Below, in pieces: positions 8,496 to 17,447 of a stretch of DNA of 64,000 nucleotides; positions within the stretch are counted from its first letter, which is position 1; each line of letters begins with the position of its first letter. Made by a program: the position numbers and the translations under genes. The DNA is from Micromonospora sp. MP36 (lineage in GTDB: Bacteria; Actinomycetota; Actinomycetes; Mycobacteriales; Micromonosporaceae). The notes beneath the pieces are model-generated. The model was given only the letters and a program-made list of their open reading frames with translations, was not told the DNA's origin and made no database searches. The DNA is taken from contig NZ_VSFA01000005.1 of the NCBI RefSeq assembly GCF_008119785.1, positions 62,001-126,000 on the forward strand. The letters run 5' to 3'.

Positions 8496-10642
8496 GCGTC
8501 GTTCGACTCGCGCTCTTCGAGCTGCGCCGGATGACCCGGGGCCGGCTGCCGCGCGCCGCGCTCGCCGTCCTCACCGTCATCCCGCTGCTCTACGGCGCCC
8601 TCTACCTCTACGCCTTCTGGGACCCGTACGGGAACCTCGACCGGATCCCGGTCGCCCTGGTCAACGCCGACCAGCCGGCCAAGGCCAGCGACGGCAGCGA
8701 GGTGCACGCCGGCCGGGACCTCACCGACGAACTGCTGGACCGAAAGGTCTTCGGCTGGACGGTGACCGACCAGGCCGACGCGACCGAAGGGCTGCGCGAC
8801 GGGCGGTACCACCTGGTCTTCTCGATCCCCGCCGACTTCTCCGCCACCCTCGTCGCCACCCCCGAGCCCGACCGACCCGCCCGGCGAGGCGAACTGAAGG
8901 TGGTCAACGACGACGCCACCAACTACCTGTCCGGGCTGCTCGCCCGCTCCGCCTTCAGCGAGATCCGGGCCGCCGCCGCGGAGAGCACCGCCGCGTCGTA
9001 CTTCGACAAGATGCTGATCGGTTTCACCGACGCGAAGGCCGAGACCGGCCGGGCCGCCGACGGGGCCGGGAAGCTCCACGACGGGCTCGGCACCTCGCAG
9101 CAGGGGGCCGGGCAACTCGCCGACGGACTGGGCACCGCCGAGGACGGCGCCGGGCAGCTCGCGGGCGGCCTCAACCGGTCCGTGCAGGGCGCCGACCAGC
9201 TCGCGAGCGGCCTCGACCAGCTCTACACCGGCGCGGCGCAGATCGCCGACGGCACCAGCCGGGCGGCCACCGAGACCCGCGCCGCCGCGGCGAAGGTGGA
9301 CGCCGCCGCCGACCGGTACGAGCCGCTGCTGCGTAAGAACGCCGCCGACATCCAGCGGGCCGCCACCCTGGTCGCGGAGGGCGCGCAGGCGCTCGCCGAC
9401 GGCCTGGACGCGCTGCCGGCCAGGGCCGACGAGGTGGTGACCCAGGCGGAGCAGGTCCGCGACCGCCTCGACGCGGTGGTCAAGGCACACCCTGAGCTGG
9501 CCGACGACCCGAACCTGGTCGCCGCCCGGCAGGCCGCCGGGCGGGCGGTCACCGCGGCCCGCGCCATGACGGCCGCGCTCGACCAGACCGACCTGGCCGC
9601 GCTCAAGAAGCAGATGACCGAGGTGGCGCAGACCGCCCAGGAGGTCGCCGCCGCCGCGCCGCACCTGGCCGACGACGTCGCCAGCGCCCGCGCCCAGGTC
9701 GACCAGCTCGCCAGCGGGCTCAACACGCTGGCTCAGGGCAGCGCCAAGCTCCGCGACGGGCTGGGCAGCGCCGCGGACGGGGCCGACCAGCTCCGCGGCG
9801 GGCTCTACCGGCTCGCCACCGGCGCCCGGCAGCTCGACGGCGGCCTGGCCCAGCTCAGCAGCGGCAGCAACCGGCTCGCCGACGGGTTGACCAAGCTGGA
9901 AGGCGGCGCCGGCGAGCTCGCCGACGGGCTGGCGGCCGGCGAGCGGAAGCTGCCCGGATACCACGACGCGGACACCCGCTCCGGCATCCTCGGCGACCCG
10001 GTCGGCCTGATCCGCAGCTCGCACCACCCGGCCGGCTCGTACGGGGTGGGCTTCGCCCCCTACTTCCTCGCCCTGGCGCTCTGGGTCGGCGCGATGATCA
10101 CGTACATGCTGCTGCGGCCGGTCAACCGGCGGCACGTGATGTCCGGCGCGCCCGGCTGGCGGGTCGCCCTCGCCGGCTGGCTGCCCGCCGCGGCGATCGG
10201 CCTGGCCCAGTCCGCGGTGCTGTTCACCGTGGTCACCCTGGTGCTCGGCCTCGACCCGCAGCACGGGCCGGCGACGCTGGGCCTGCTCGCGCTGGCCTCG
10301 CTGGCGTTCACCGCGATCATGCAGCTGCTCGGCGTGGCGCTCGGCCCGGCCGGCCGGCTCGCCGCGCTCGCACTGCTGATGCTGCAGCTCACCTCCTCCG
10401 GCGGCACCTACCCGGTGCAGACCTCGCCCGGCTTCTTCCAGGCGATCCACCCCTGGCTGCCGATGACGTACGTGGTGGCCGGGCTGCGGCACACCATCAA
10501 CGGCGGCCCGGCCGGGCCGGTGGTAACCGGGGCGCTGGCGCTGGTCGCCTTCGGGGCGGGCGCGCTGGCGCTCACCGTCGGCGCGGCCCGCCGGTCCCGC
10601 CGGCTCACCCCGGCCAAGCTGCACCCCGAACTTGCCATGTGA
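8492..10642 (+). CDS. YhgE/Pip-family membrane protein (ABC-2-type permease)
   Basis: The 716-aa protein has one N-terminal membrane helix followed by the YhgE/Pip extracellular start (FWDPYGNLDRIPVALVNAD). A long extracytoplasmic region (about residues 60-500) is built of repeated units of the type GAxQLADGL, and about five C-terminal helices of ABC-2 type follow. The repeats make a long amphipathic, probably coiled-coil stalk. Related proteins include phage-receptor Pip/YueB and type VII secretion-associated factors; that is family knowledge and does not assign a function here. It overlaps the ATPase gene by 4 nt and is followed by the TetR gene, so the three form one operon. Confidence 0.87.
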   Translation: MSVVRLALFELRRMTRGRLPRAALAVLTVIPLLYGALYLYAFWDPYGNLDRIPVALVNADQPAKASDGSEVHAGRDLTDELLDRKVFGWTVTDQADATEGLRDGRYHLVFSIPADFSATLVATPEPDRPARRGELKVVNDDATNYLSGLLARSAFSEIRAAAAESTAASYFDKMLIGFTDAKAETGRAADGAGKLHDGLGTSQQGAGQLADGLGTAEDGAGQLAGGLNRSVQGADQLASGLDQLYTGAAQIADGTSRAATETRAAAAKVDAAADRYEPLLRKNAADIQRAATLVAEGAQALADGLDALPARADEVVTQAEQVRDRLDAVVKAHPELADDPNLVAARQAAGRAVTAARAMTAALDQTDLAALKKQMTEVAQTAQEVAAAAPHLADDVASARAQVDQLASGLNTLAQGSAKLRDGLGSAADGADQLRGGLYRLATGARQLDGGLAQLSSGSNRLADGLTKLEGGAGELADGLAAGERKLPGYHDADTRSGILGDPVGLIRSSHHPAGSYGVGFAPYFLALALWVGAMITYMLLRPVNRRHVMSGAPGWRVALAGWLPAAAIGLAQSAVLFTVVTLVLGLDPQHGPATLGLLALASLAFTAIMQLLGVALGPAGRLAALALLMLQLTSSGGTYPVQTSPGFFQAIHPWLPMTYVVAGLRHTINGGPAGPVVTGALALVAFGAGALALTVGAARRSRRLTPAKLHPELAM

Positions 10643-10725
10643 GGATGCTCGTGGGCCGCACGGCAGCCGCGCCCGGCCCCGGCGCGGGTCGCTGCGGCGT
10701 ACGGACGGGTCGACGGGGAGGGCGA

Positions 10726-11319
10726 GTGACGGACGGACGGTCGCGCCGGCGGGGGGACACCCGCCAGCGCCTCTTCGTGGCGGCGGTGGAGCTCATCGCC
10801 GAGCAGGGCTTCTCCGCCACCACCGTGGACGACATCGCCGCCCGGGCCGGGGTGGCGAAGGGGACCGTCTACTACAACTTCGAGTCCAAGACGGTCCTCT
10901 TCGAGGAGTTGCTGCGGCACGGCATCGGCCTGCTCACCGCCGACTTCCGCGCCGCGGTCGACGGGCTGCCGCCCCGCGAGGCGCTCGCCGCGCTGGTCCG
11001 CGCCGAGCTGGAGTACATCCGCCGTTACCGGGCCTTCGCCCAGCTCCTGCTCTCCGAGATGTGGCGCACCAACCGGGAGTGGCAGCAGACCCTGCGGCTG
11101 CTGCGCGGCGAGGCGATCGAGGTGATCGCGGAGACCGTACGGGCCGGCGTGGCCAGCGGTGACCTGCCCGCCGACCTGGACGTGCGGACGGCCAGCTCGG
11201 CGCTGTTCGGGGTGGGTCTGGTGGTGGCCGTGGACTGGCTGGTCTTCCAGCCCGACCGCCCGATCGAGGACGTGCAGGAGGCCCTGCTGGGCATCGTCCG
11301 CCGGGTCGCCCAGACGTGA
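10726..11319 (+). CDS. TetR/AcrR-family transcriptional regulator
   Basis: This 197-aa protein has an N-terminal TetR HTH: RLFVAAVELIAEQGFSATTVDDIAARAGVAKGTVYYNF is the region, at about residues 15-52, with the recognition helix at VAKGTVYYNF. A C-terminal ligand-binding helical domain follows. The GTG at 10726 has GGGGAGGG just upstream and is preferred over GTG 10639 or ATG 10645, which would add an unstructured Gly/Arg-rich extension. It is the last gene of the ATPase-YhgE operon, and the palindrome at 7736-7749 is its likely operator. It could also control the ABC exporter that follows. Confidence 0.88.
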   Translation: MTDGRSRRRGDTRQRLFVAAVELIAEQGFSATTVDDIAARAGVAKGTVYYNFESKTVLFEELLRHGIGLLTADFRAAVDGLPPREALAALVRAELEYIRRYRAFAQLLLSEMWRTNREWQQTLRLLRGEAIEVIAETVRAGVASGDLPADLDVRTASSALFGVGLVVAVDWLVFQPDRPIEDVQEALLGIVRRVAQT

Positions 11320-11408
11320 CCGGCCGCCCGTAAATGGTTTGAGCCGGCCGGGCCGGACAGGAAGGCTGGAGTCACCGCCCCCACCGACCCGAGTCCGGAG
11401 GACTGTCC

Positions 11409-14400
11409 ATGCGCCTGCTCCGTGACCTCTGGGCCACCGCACCACGTCGGATGGCGGTCGTCCTCCTGCTCATCGTGCTCGGCGCCGGCGGTCAGGCGGC
11501 CGCGTCCGCCCTGGCCGGGCCGGTGCTGGTGCACCGGTCGGTCGGCTGGTTCACCGCCCTGGCCGTGGCGCTGGTCGCCGTCGTGGTCAGCGACCTGCTC
11601 ATCGGGCTGCTGATGGCCGGGCTCACCGCGGACTGGTCCGCCGACGTGCGGCGGCGGCTGTGCCGGGTGGCGCTCGGGCAGGACCTGCCCACCCTGGAGA
11701 CCACCCCCGTCGGCGAGCTGCTCGACCGCATCGACAACGACGTCTACCAGGTGGCCTCCGAGATGCGGAACACCGGCGTACGCCTGGCGCAGGGGCTCGG
11801 CGTCTGCCTGCTCGCCACGGTCAGCGCGCTGGTCGTCTGGTGGCCGGCCGGCGTCGGGATGATCGTGCTGACCGTGCTGCTCGGCGTGGTGCTGCGCCGC
11901 CCCACCAGCCGGATCGCCCCGGCCCGGATGGCCGAGGAGGAGGCCTGGTCCGACCTCGCCGCCGTGATGGAGGAGGCGGTGCACGGCCAGGACGACGTGC
12001 GGACCAGCCTCGCCCGGCCGTACGTGCTGCGCCTCTACGCCCGCCGGGCCGCCGAGGTGATCGCCCGGGGCGGCCGGGTGTTCCGGATGTCCGCCCAGGT
12101 CACCGCGCTCGCCGCCGGCGGCATCCGGGCCGGCATCGCCGCCGTGGTGCTCGCCGGGGCGTGGGCGCTCGCCACCGACCGGGTCGACGGCGCCCGGCTC
12201 ACCGCGATCTGGCTGCTCGCCCTCGCCTTCGGCGCGACCGTCGAGCACATCGCCCGCTGGGTGCCGCACCTGCAGTACGCGCTCGGCGCCTGGGCCCGGG
12301 TGCAGCTGCTCTCCACCGCCGCGCAGGAGCCCGCCGGCGGTCTCGCCCCGGTCGACGGGGACCTGACCGTCCGCGGGCTCACCTTCCGTTACCCCGCCGT
12401 CGGGGACGAGCGGGGGCCGGCGCTGCGCGACATCCGGCTCACCTTCGCCCGCGGCCGGTCGTACGCCCTGGTCGGGCGGACCGGGTCGGGCAAGTCGACG
12501 TTGGCAAAGGTGCTCACCCGGGCCGTGGACGTGCCGCGCGGCAGCGTGTTCCTCGGCGACACCGACCTGGTCGACCTGGACGTCGAGGCGCTGCGCCGGT
12601 GGATCGCGGTGGTGCCGCAGCGCACCGAGATCCTGGCCGGCACCCTCGCCGAGAATGTGGCCCTGTTCGACCCGGCCCTGCTCGACGACGCCACCCGGGC
12701 ACTGGAGGAGCTGGGCCTGGCCGGCTGGATCGCCGAACTCCCCGACGGGGTGCACACCCGGCTGGGTGAGGGTGGGCAGGCGCTCTCCGCCGGGCAGGAG
12801 CAGCTCGTGGCGTTCGCCCGGATCCTGGTCCGGGACCCGCAGGTGGTGATCCTCGACGAGGCCACCGCCCGGCTCGACCCGGTCACCGAGACCCGGGTAC
12901 GCCAGGCCACCGAACGGCTGCTCGCCGGCCGGATCGGCATCGTCATCGCGCACCGGCTCTCCTCGGTGCGCCGCTGCGACGAGGTCGTGGTGATGGGCGA
13001 CGGTGCCGTGCTGGAGGCCGGCCCGCTGCGCGAGTCCGCCCGCTTCGCCGAGCTGCTCGCCACCAGCCACGCCAGCGCGTACGCGGGGACCGGTGGTCGC
13101 CGCGGCGGGGTGGAGCTGCTCGACGGACCGGATGACGGGTGGGTCGCCGAGCCGGCCGACCAGGTCGCCGTGCCGCGGCAGGTCGCCGCGCCGCGTACCG
13201 AACCGCCGCCGCTGCCCGCCCCGCCGCCCGCGCGGACGCTGCGGGAGATCCTGCGGCTGGGCACCAACGACCCCCGGTACGGCCTGGTCTCCATCGGACT
13301 GTTCGTCGTGCTGACCCTGCTCGGGCTGGACGGCTCGGTGCTGCCCTGGCTCTGGGCCGAGGTGATCGCCGGGGGAGACCCCTGGCTGCCGGCGTTGGGC
13401 ATCGTGGCCGCGCTGCTGCTCGTCCTGCCGCTGCCGTACCTGACCAACCTCTGGTTCCCGCAGTGGTGGATCCGGCAGATGCTGCGGATCAGCCTGCGCC
13501 TGGTGCACGGGCAGACCGGTGCCCGCCGGGTCAGCAAGCACACCCCCGCCGAGGTGGTCGCCCAGGGCGGCGACACCGAGCGGGTGGTGCAGCTCGCCGA
13601 CAACCTGATGGACCAGTTCATCTCGCTGGCCATCGTGATCACCATGACCCTGGTGACGGGCAGCTTCGTGCCGGGGCTGTTTTTCCTCGGGACGATGGTG
13701 GTCTCCGGGCTGGCGGCGACGCTGTTCGCGCCCCGGCTGGAACGCACGGCCGGCGGCACCGTCAAGGCCCGGGCCGCGTTCGCCACCGCGCTGGTCTCCT
13801 CGCTCTCCGCCGCCCGTACGGTGAAGCTCGCCGGCGCCACCGGGCCGGTGCTGGACCATCTCGCGGCGCTGGACACCGTCCGCAGCGACCGGCAACGCCG
13901 GGAGATCGCCATGCAGGTGTGGGCCCGGTCCACCCCGTCGATGGCCAGCGGGCTGCTGCCGATCGGGGCGTGGGCGCTCTACCTGGCCGGTGGGCTCTCC
14001 GCCGGAGCGACCCTGGTGGCGGTCTCCACCCTGGGGGCGGCCCGCTGGTTCGCCTGGACCACCGCGTCGCTGGTCTCGCACTACCCGTCGGCGCGGGTGT
14101 GGACCCGGCGGACCGTGGCGATGACCGGGGTCGGCACGTACTCCGCGGCGGTGCCGGGGGTGGACCTGGCCGCCGGGACCGCCCCGGCGCCGGAGCCGCC
14201 GCCCCGGCATCCGTTGCGCCGGCTGGAGCTCGCCGGGTTCGGCGCGCTGCACTCCGACGGCGCCCTCGCCGTCCGGGACGTCGACCTCACCGTCGACCGG
14301 GGGCAGCTGGTGCTGGTGGTCGGGCCGGTCGGCTCTGGCAAGTCGTCGCTGCTGCGGGCCCTGGCCGGGATCGTCCACCACACCGGCACGCTGCGCTGGA

Positions 14401-14897
14401 ACGGCGAGCCGGTGACCGAGCCGGAGCTGTTCCTCCGTCCCAACCAGGTCGGGTACGTCGGGCAGCTGCCCCGGGTGCTCTCCGGCACCGTGGCCGACAA
14501 CATCGCGCTCGGGCACCAGGTGGACGCCGCCGAGGCGGTGTCGACCGCCCAGCTCGACCACGACCTGGCCGCCGCCGGGGGCGGGCTCGGGCTGCTCATC
14601 GGGCACAAGGGCACCCGGCTCTCCGGCGGGCAGCTCCAGCGGCTGGCGCTGGCCCGGGCGCTGGCGCCGCGTACCGAGCTGCTGGTCGCCGACGACGTGT
14701 CGTCCGCCCTGGACGTCACCACCGAGCTGGCGCTCTGGGCGGCGCTGCGGGAGCACGGGGTGACCGTGGTCGGCTCGACCGCCAAACGCGCCGCGCTGGT
14801 CCGGGCCGACCACGTCGTGGTGCTGGTCGACGGGGCGGTGGTGGCGCAGGGGTCGTGGCGCGACCTGGAGAACGACTGGGGGCACCTGGCCGGCTGA
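11409..14897 (+). CDS. fused ABC exporter with two transmembrane and two nucleotide-binding domains
   Basis: The 1162-aa protein has the order TMD1 (~1-310), NBD1 (~320-550), linker, TMD2 (~610-900), NBD2 (~935-1162), a full exporter in one chain. NBD1 has Walker A GRTGSGKST (~356), signature LSAGQ and Walker B VVILDEAT. NBD2 has GPVGSGKSS (~972), LSGGQ and Walker B LLVADDVSS. Its catalytic Glu is replaced by Asp, so site usage should be asymmetric as in heterodimeric exporters. The ATG at 11409 has GGAGGA 6 nt upstream. It may export a drug, lipid or peptide; the substrate is unknown. It ends at a perfect 42-nt palindrome. Confidence 0.9.
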   Translation: MRLLRDLWATAPRRMAVVLLLIVLGAGGQAAASALAGPVLVHRSVGWFTALAVALVAVVVSDLLIGLLMAGLTADWSADVRRRLCRVALGQDLPTLETTPVGELLDRIDNDVYQVASEMRNTGVRLAQGLGVCLLATVSALVVWWPAGVGMIVLTVLLGVVLRRPTSRIAPARMAEEEAWSDLAAVMEEAVHGQDDVRTSLARPYVLRLYARRAAEVIARGGRVFRMSAQVTALAAGGIRAGIAAVVLAGAWALATDRVDGARLTAIWLLALAFGATVEHIARWVPHLQYALGAWARVQLLSTAAQEPAGGLAPVDGDLTVRGLTFRYPAVGDERGPALRDIRLTFARGRSYALVGRTGSGKSTLAKVLTRAVDVPRGSVFLGDTDLVDLDVEALRRWIAVVPQRTEILAGTLAENVALFDPALLDDATRALEELGLAGWIAELPDGVHTRLGEGGQALSAGQEQLVAFARILVRDPQVVILDEATARLDPVTETRVRQATERLLAGRIGIVIAHRLSSVRRCDEVVVMGDGAVLEAGPLRESARFAELLATSHASAYAGTGGRRGGVELLDGPDDGWVAEPADQVAVPRQVAAPRTEPPPLPAPPPARTLREILRLGTNDPRYGLVSIGLFVVLTLLGLDGSVLPWLWAEVIAGGDPWLPALGIVAALLLVLPLPYLTNLWFPQWWIRQMLRISLRLVHGQTGARRVSKHTPAEVVAQGGDTERVVQLADNLMDQFISLAIVITMTLVTGSFVPGLFFLGTMVVSGLAATLFAPRLERTAGGTVKARAAFATALVSSLSAARTVKLAGATGPVLDHLAALDTVRSDRQRREIAMQVWARSTPSMASGLLPIGAWALYLAGGLSAGATLVAVSTLGAARWFAWTTASLVSHYPSARVWTRRTVAMTGVGTYSAAVPGVDLAAGTAPAPEPPPRHPLRRLELAGFGALHSDGALAVRDVDLTVDRGQLVLVVGPVGSGKSSLLRALAGIVHHTGTLRWNGEPVTEPELFLRPNQVGYVGQLPRVLSGTVADNIALGHQVDAAEAVSTAQLDHDLAAAGGGLGLLIGHKGTRLSGGQLQRLALARALAPRTELLVADDVSSALDVTTELALWAALREHGVTVVGSTAKRAALVRADHVVVLVDGAVVAQGSWRDLENDWGHLAG

Positions 14898-14911
14898 CCG
14901 GCACCCGATGC

Positions 14912-14953
14912 CCGATGTGGCGGTATCCCGGCGCCGGGATACCGCCACATCGG
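14912..14953. terminator. perfect 42-nt palindromic terminator
   Basis: The 21 nt at 14912-14932 (start CCGATGTGGCGG) are exactly complementary to 14933-14953, with no unpaired loop bases in the symmetric form. It lies between two convergent genes and should act in both directions. Confidence 0.85.
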
Positions 14954-14969
14954 CGAAATAGGAGTGGGG

Positions 14970-16037
14970 TCAGAAGGCGCGGGTGTACTGGTTCGGCCAG
15001 TCGGGGGTGGCGCCGAGCTTGGCGGCGGCGCGGCGCGTCCAGTACGGGTCACGCAGCAGCTCCCGGCCGAGCAGCACCAGGTCGGCCTCGCCGCCGGCGA
15101 CGATCTGCTCGGCCTGCTCCGGCTCGACGATCAGGCCGACCGCGCCGGTCGGCACGCCCGCGTCGCGGCGGATCCGGGCGGCCAGGGGCACCTGGTAGCC
15201 CGGGCCGACCGGGATGCTCGCCCCGGCCGAGGCGCCCCCGGAGGAGGCGTCCACCAGGTCCACGCCGGCGGCGGCCAGCTCGCCGGCGAGCACCACGCTG
15301 TCCTCGACGGTCCACCCGCCGTCCACCCAGTCCGTGGCGGAGATCCGGGTGAGCACCGGCACCGCCTCGCCGACGGTGGCGCGGACCGCCCGGGCCACCT
15401 CCAGGGTGAGCCGCATCCGGCCCGCCCGGTCGCCGCCGTACGCGTCGTTCCGGTGGTTGGTCAGCGGGGAGAGGAACTCGTGCAGCAGGTAGCCGTGCGC
15501 GGCGTGGATCTCCACGGCGCGGAAGCCGGCGTCCAGCGCCCGCCCGGCGGCGACGGCGAACGCCTCGACCACCCGGGCGATGCCGGCCCGGTCGAGCGCG
15601 GTCGGCCGCCGGTAGTCGGGCAGGAACGGCTCGTCGCCGGGGCCGACCGGCGTCCAGCCGCCCTCGGCGTCCGGCACGCCGCCCCGGTGGCCGGCCCACG
15701 GCCGGTACGTCGACGCCTTGAACCCGGCGTGCGCCAGCTGCACGGCCGGCACCGCCCCCTGCGCGGTGAGGAACGCGGTGACCGGCCGCCACGCGTCGAC
15801 GTGCGCGCCGGACCAGAGCCCGGTGTCCTGGGGGCTGATCCGACCCTCGGGCACCACGGCGGTGGCCTCGGTGATGATCAGCCCGGCCCCGCCGACGGCG
15901 CGGGAACCGAGGTGGACGCGGTGCCAGTCGGTGGGCAGGCCGTCCGGGCCGGCGCTGTACTGGCACATCGGGGCCATGGCGACCCGGTTGGGCAGGGTGA
16001 CGCCGCGCAGGGCGAGCGGGGTGAACAGGGCACTCAT
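14970..16037 (-). CDS. NADH:flavin oxidoreductase, old yellow enzyme family (YqjM/XenA-like)
   Basis: This 355-aa FMN enzyme reduces activated C=C bonds with NAD(P)H, often in detoxification of electrophiles. The start LFTPLALRGVTLPNRVAMAPMCQYSA carries the FMN-binding Pro-Met-Cys region; the Cys of MAPMCQYS is the YqjM-type redox-tuning cysteine. The active-site pair is in EIHAAHGYLLHEFLSP, and LLGRELLRDPYW is the C-terminal phosphate-binding and dimer part. Length fits the 340-370 aa YqjM group. The ATG at 16037 has GAGGAGG 8-9 nt upstream. Terminator hairpins lie on both sides, so it is probably transcribed alone. Confidence 0.93.
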   Translation of the reverse strand: MSALFTPLALRGVTLPNRVAMAPMCQYSAGPDGLPTDWHRVHLGSRAVGGAGLIITEATAVVPEGRISPQDTGLWSGAHVDAWRPVTAFLTAQGAVPAVQLAHAGFKASTYRPWAGHRGGVPDAEGGWTPVGPGDEPFLPDYRRPTALDRAGIARVVEAFAVAAGRALDAGFRAVEIHAAHGYLLHEFLSPLTNHRNDAYGGDRAGRMRLTLEVARAVRATVGEAVPVLTRISATDWVDGGWTVEDSVVLAGELAAAGVDLVDASSGGASAGASIPVGPGYQVPLAARIRRDAGVPTGAVGLIVEPEQAEQIVAGGEADLVLLGRELLRDPYWTRRAAAKLGATPDWPNQYTRAF

Positions 16038-16060
16038 GCGGGTGATCCTCCTCGGATACG

Positions 16061-16090
16061 ACGAAGGAGGGCCCGGGGGCCCTCCTTCGT
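16061..16090. terminator. strong terminator hairpin after the symporter gene
   Basis: ACGAAGGAGGGCCC (16061-16074) pairs perfectly with 16077-16090 around a 2-nt GG loop. It is 10 nt past the stop of the minus-strand symporter and just upstream of the old-yellow-enzyme gene, so it isolates the two. Confidence 0.85.
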
Positions 16091-16099
16091 GCGACGTGC

Positions 16100-17404
16100 T
16101 CAGGCGGGGACGGGGGCGAGCCGTTCGGCGGGCCGGTCCGTCTCGTCCGCGTCCACGAGGTCCCGCTTGCCGGCCGAGTCGTACGCCGTCCGGTCGAGGG
16201 TGCCCTCGCGGGCGGCCACGATGGTCGGCACGAGCGCCTGGCCGGCCACGTTGGTGGCGGTGCGGATCATGTCCAGGATCGGGTCGATGGCCAGCAGCAG
16301 GCCGGCGCCGGCCAGCGGCAGGCCCAGCGTGCTCAGGGTCAGGGTGAGCATGACGATCGCACCGGTCAGACCCGCCGTGGCGGCCGAGCCGACCACCGAG
16401 ACGAAGGCGATCAGCAGGTAGTCGGTGACGCCCAGGTGCACCCCGAACACCTGCGCCACGAAGATCGCGGCCAGGGCCGGGTAGATGGCCGCGCAGCCGT
16501 CCATCTTCGTGGTGGCGCCGAACGGCACCGCGAAGGAGGCGTACTCGCGGGGGACGCCGAGCCGCTCGACCGAGCGCTGGGTCACCGGCATGGTGCCCAC
16601 CGAGGAGCGGGAGACGAAGGCCAGCTCGATGGCGGGCCAGGCGCCGGCGAAGAAGCGCAGCGGGTTGAGCCGGCCGGCGGCCACCAGCAGCAGCGGGTAG
16701 ACCACGAAGAGCACGATCGCGCAGCCGACGTAGACGGCGGTGGTGAACTTGGCGAGCGGGGCCAGCAGGTCCCAGCCGTACGAGGCGACGGCGTTGCCGA
16801 TCAGGCCGAGCGTGCCGATCGGGGCGAGCCGGATGACCCACCAGAGCGCCTTCTGCACGATGGCGAGCACCGAGCGGTTGAGCGCCACGAACGGCTCGGC
16901 GGCCTCACCGATCAGCAGGGCGGCGGCGCCGACCACCAGGGCGAGGAAGACGATCTGGAGGACGTTGCCCTCGACGAACGCGCCGACCGGGTTGGTCGGG
17001 ACGATGCCGGTGAGGAAGTCGGTCCAGGAGCCGGTCTTCTTCGGCGCGGCGGCGCCGGCCAGGTCGAGGGTGACCCCCTTGCCCGGGTCGGTGAGCAGGC
17101 CGAGGCCGATGCCGAGGCTCACCGCGATCAGTGCGGTGATGCCGAACCAGAGCAGGGTCTTCAGCGCCAGCCGGGCGGCGTTGGCCACGCCGCGCAGGCT
17201 GACCACGCTGACCACGATGGCGGTGAAGACCAGCGGGGGCACGGCCAGCTTGAGGAGCTGGACGAAGAGGTGGCCGACGGTGTCGAGGGTGCTGGTCAGC
17301 CAGGCGAGGTCGTTGGCGCGGGCGAGGAAGCCGAGCGCCACGCCGAGCACGAGGCCGAGCAGGATCTGCACGGAGAAAGGGAACTTGCGCAGGGCGGAGG
17401 CCAT
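16100..17404 (-). CDS. DAACS-family dicarboxylate/amino acid:cation symporter
   Basis: This is a 434-aa glutamate-transporter-fold symporter. The family marks are the serine-rich loop SRSSVGTMP (265-273), the MDGCAA motif in TM7 (301-306, where related proteins have NMDG), and DPILDMIRTATNVAG in TM8 (374-388). Relatives carry C4-dicarboxylates, glutamate/aspartate or cystine (TcyP type). A 29-codon cysteine-containing leader ORF precedes it by 43 nt. Such leaders are associated with sulfur genes, so cystine or another organosulfur substrate is plausible. The substrate is inference. A strong hairpin follows the gene. Confidence 0.9.
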   Translation of the reverse strand: MASALRKFPFSVQILLGLVLGVALGFLARANDLAWLTSTLDTVGHLFVQLLKLAVPPLVFTAIVVSVVSLRGVANAARLALKTLLWFGITALIAVSLGIGLGLLTDPGKGVTLDLAGAAAPKKTGSWTDFLTGIVPTNPVGAFVEGNVLQIVFLALVVGAAALLIGEAAEPFVALNRSVLAIVQKALWWVIRLAPIGTLGLIGNAVASYGWDLLAPLAKFTTAVYVGCAIVLFVVYPLLLVAAGRLNPLRFFAGAWPAIELAFVSRSSVGTMPVTQRSVERLGVPREYASFAVPFGATTKMDGCAAIYPALAAIFVAQVFGVHLGVTDYLLIAFVSVVGSAATAGLTGAIVMLTLTLSTLGLPLAGAGLLLAIDPILDMIRTATNVAGQALVPTIVAAREGTLDRTAYDSAGKRDLVDADETDRPAERLAPVPA

Positions 17405-17447
17405 GAGGATGCGTCCAAGGTCTGGGAGAGGGCGGTCGGGGGCAGCG

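Noticed and set aside
9050-9960. Short repeated DNA units suggesting a tandem repeat or CRISPR-like array
   Set aside because: The repeats encode GA-x-QLADGL-type heptads inside the YhgE/Pip protein, are imperfect and lie in frame; there are no spacers.
11025-14948. A 1307-codon minus-strand frame opposite the ABC exporter
   Set aside because: It is a GC-bias antisense frame; the plus strand has Walker and signature motifs in both halves.
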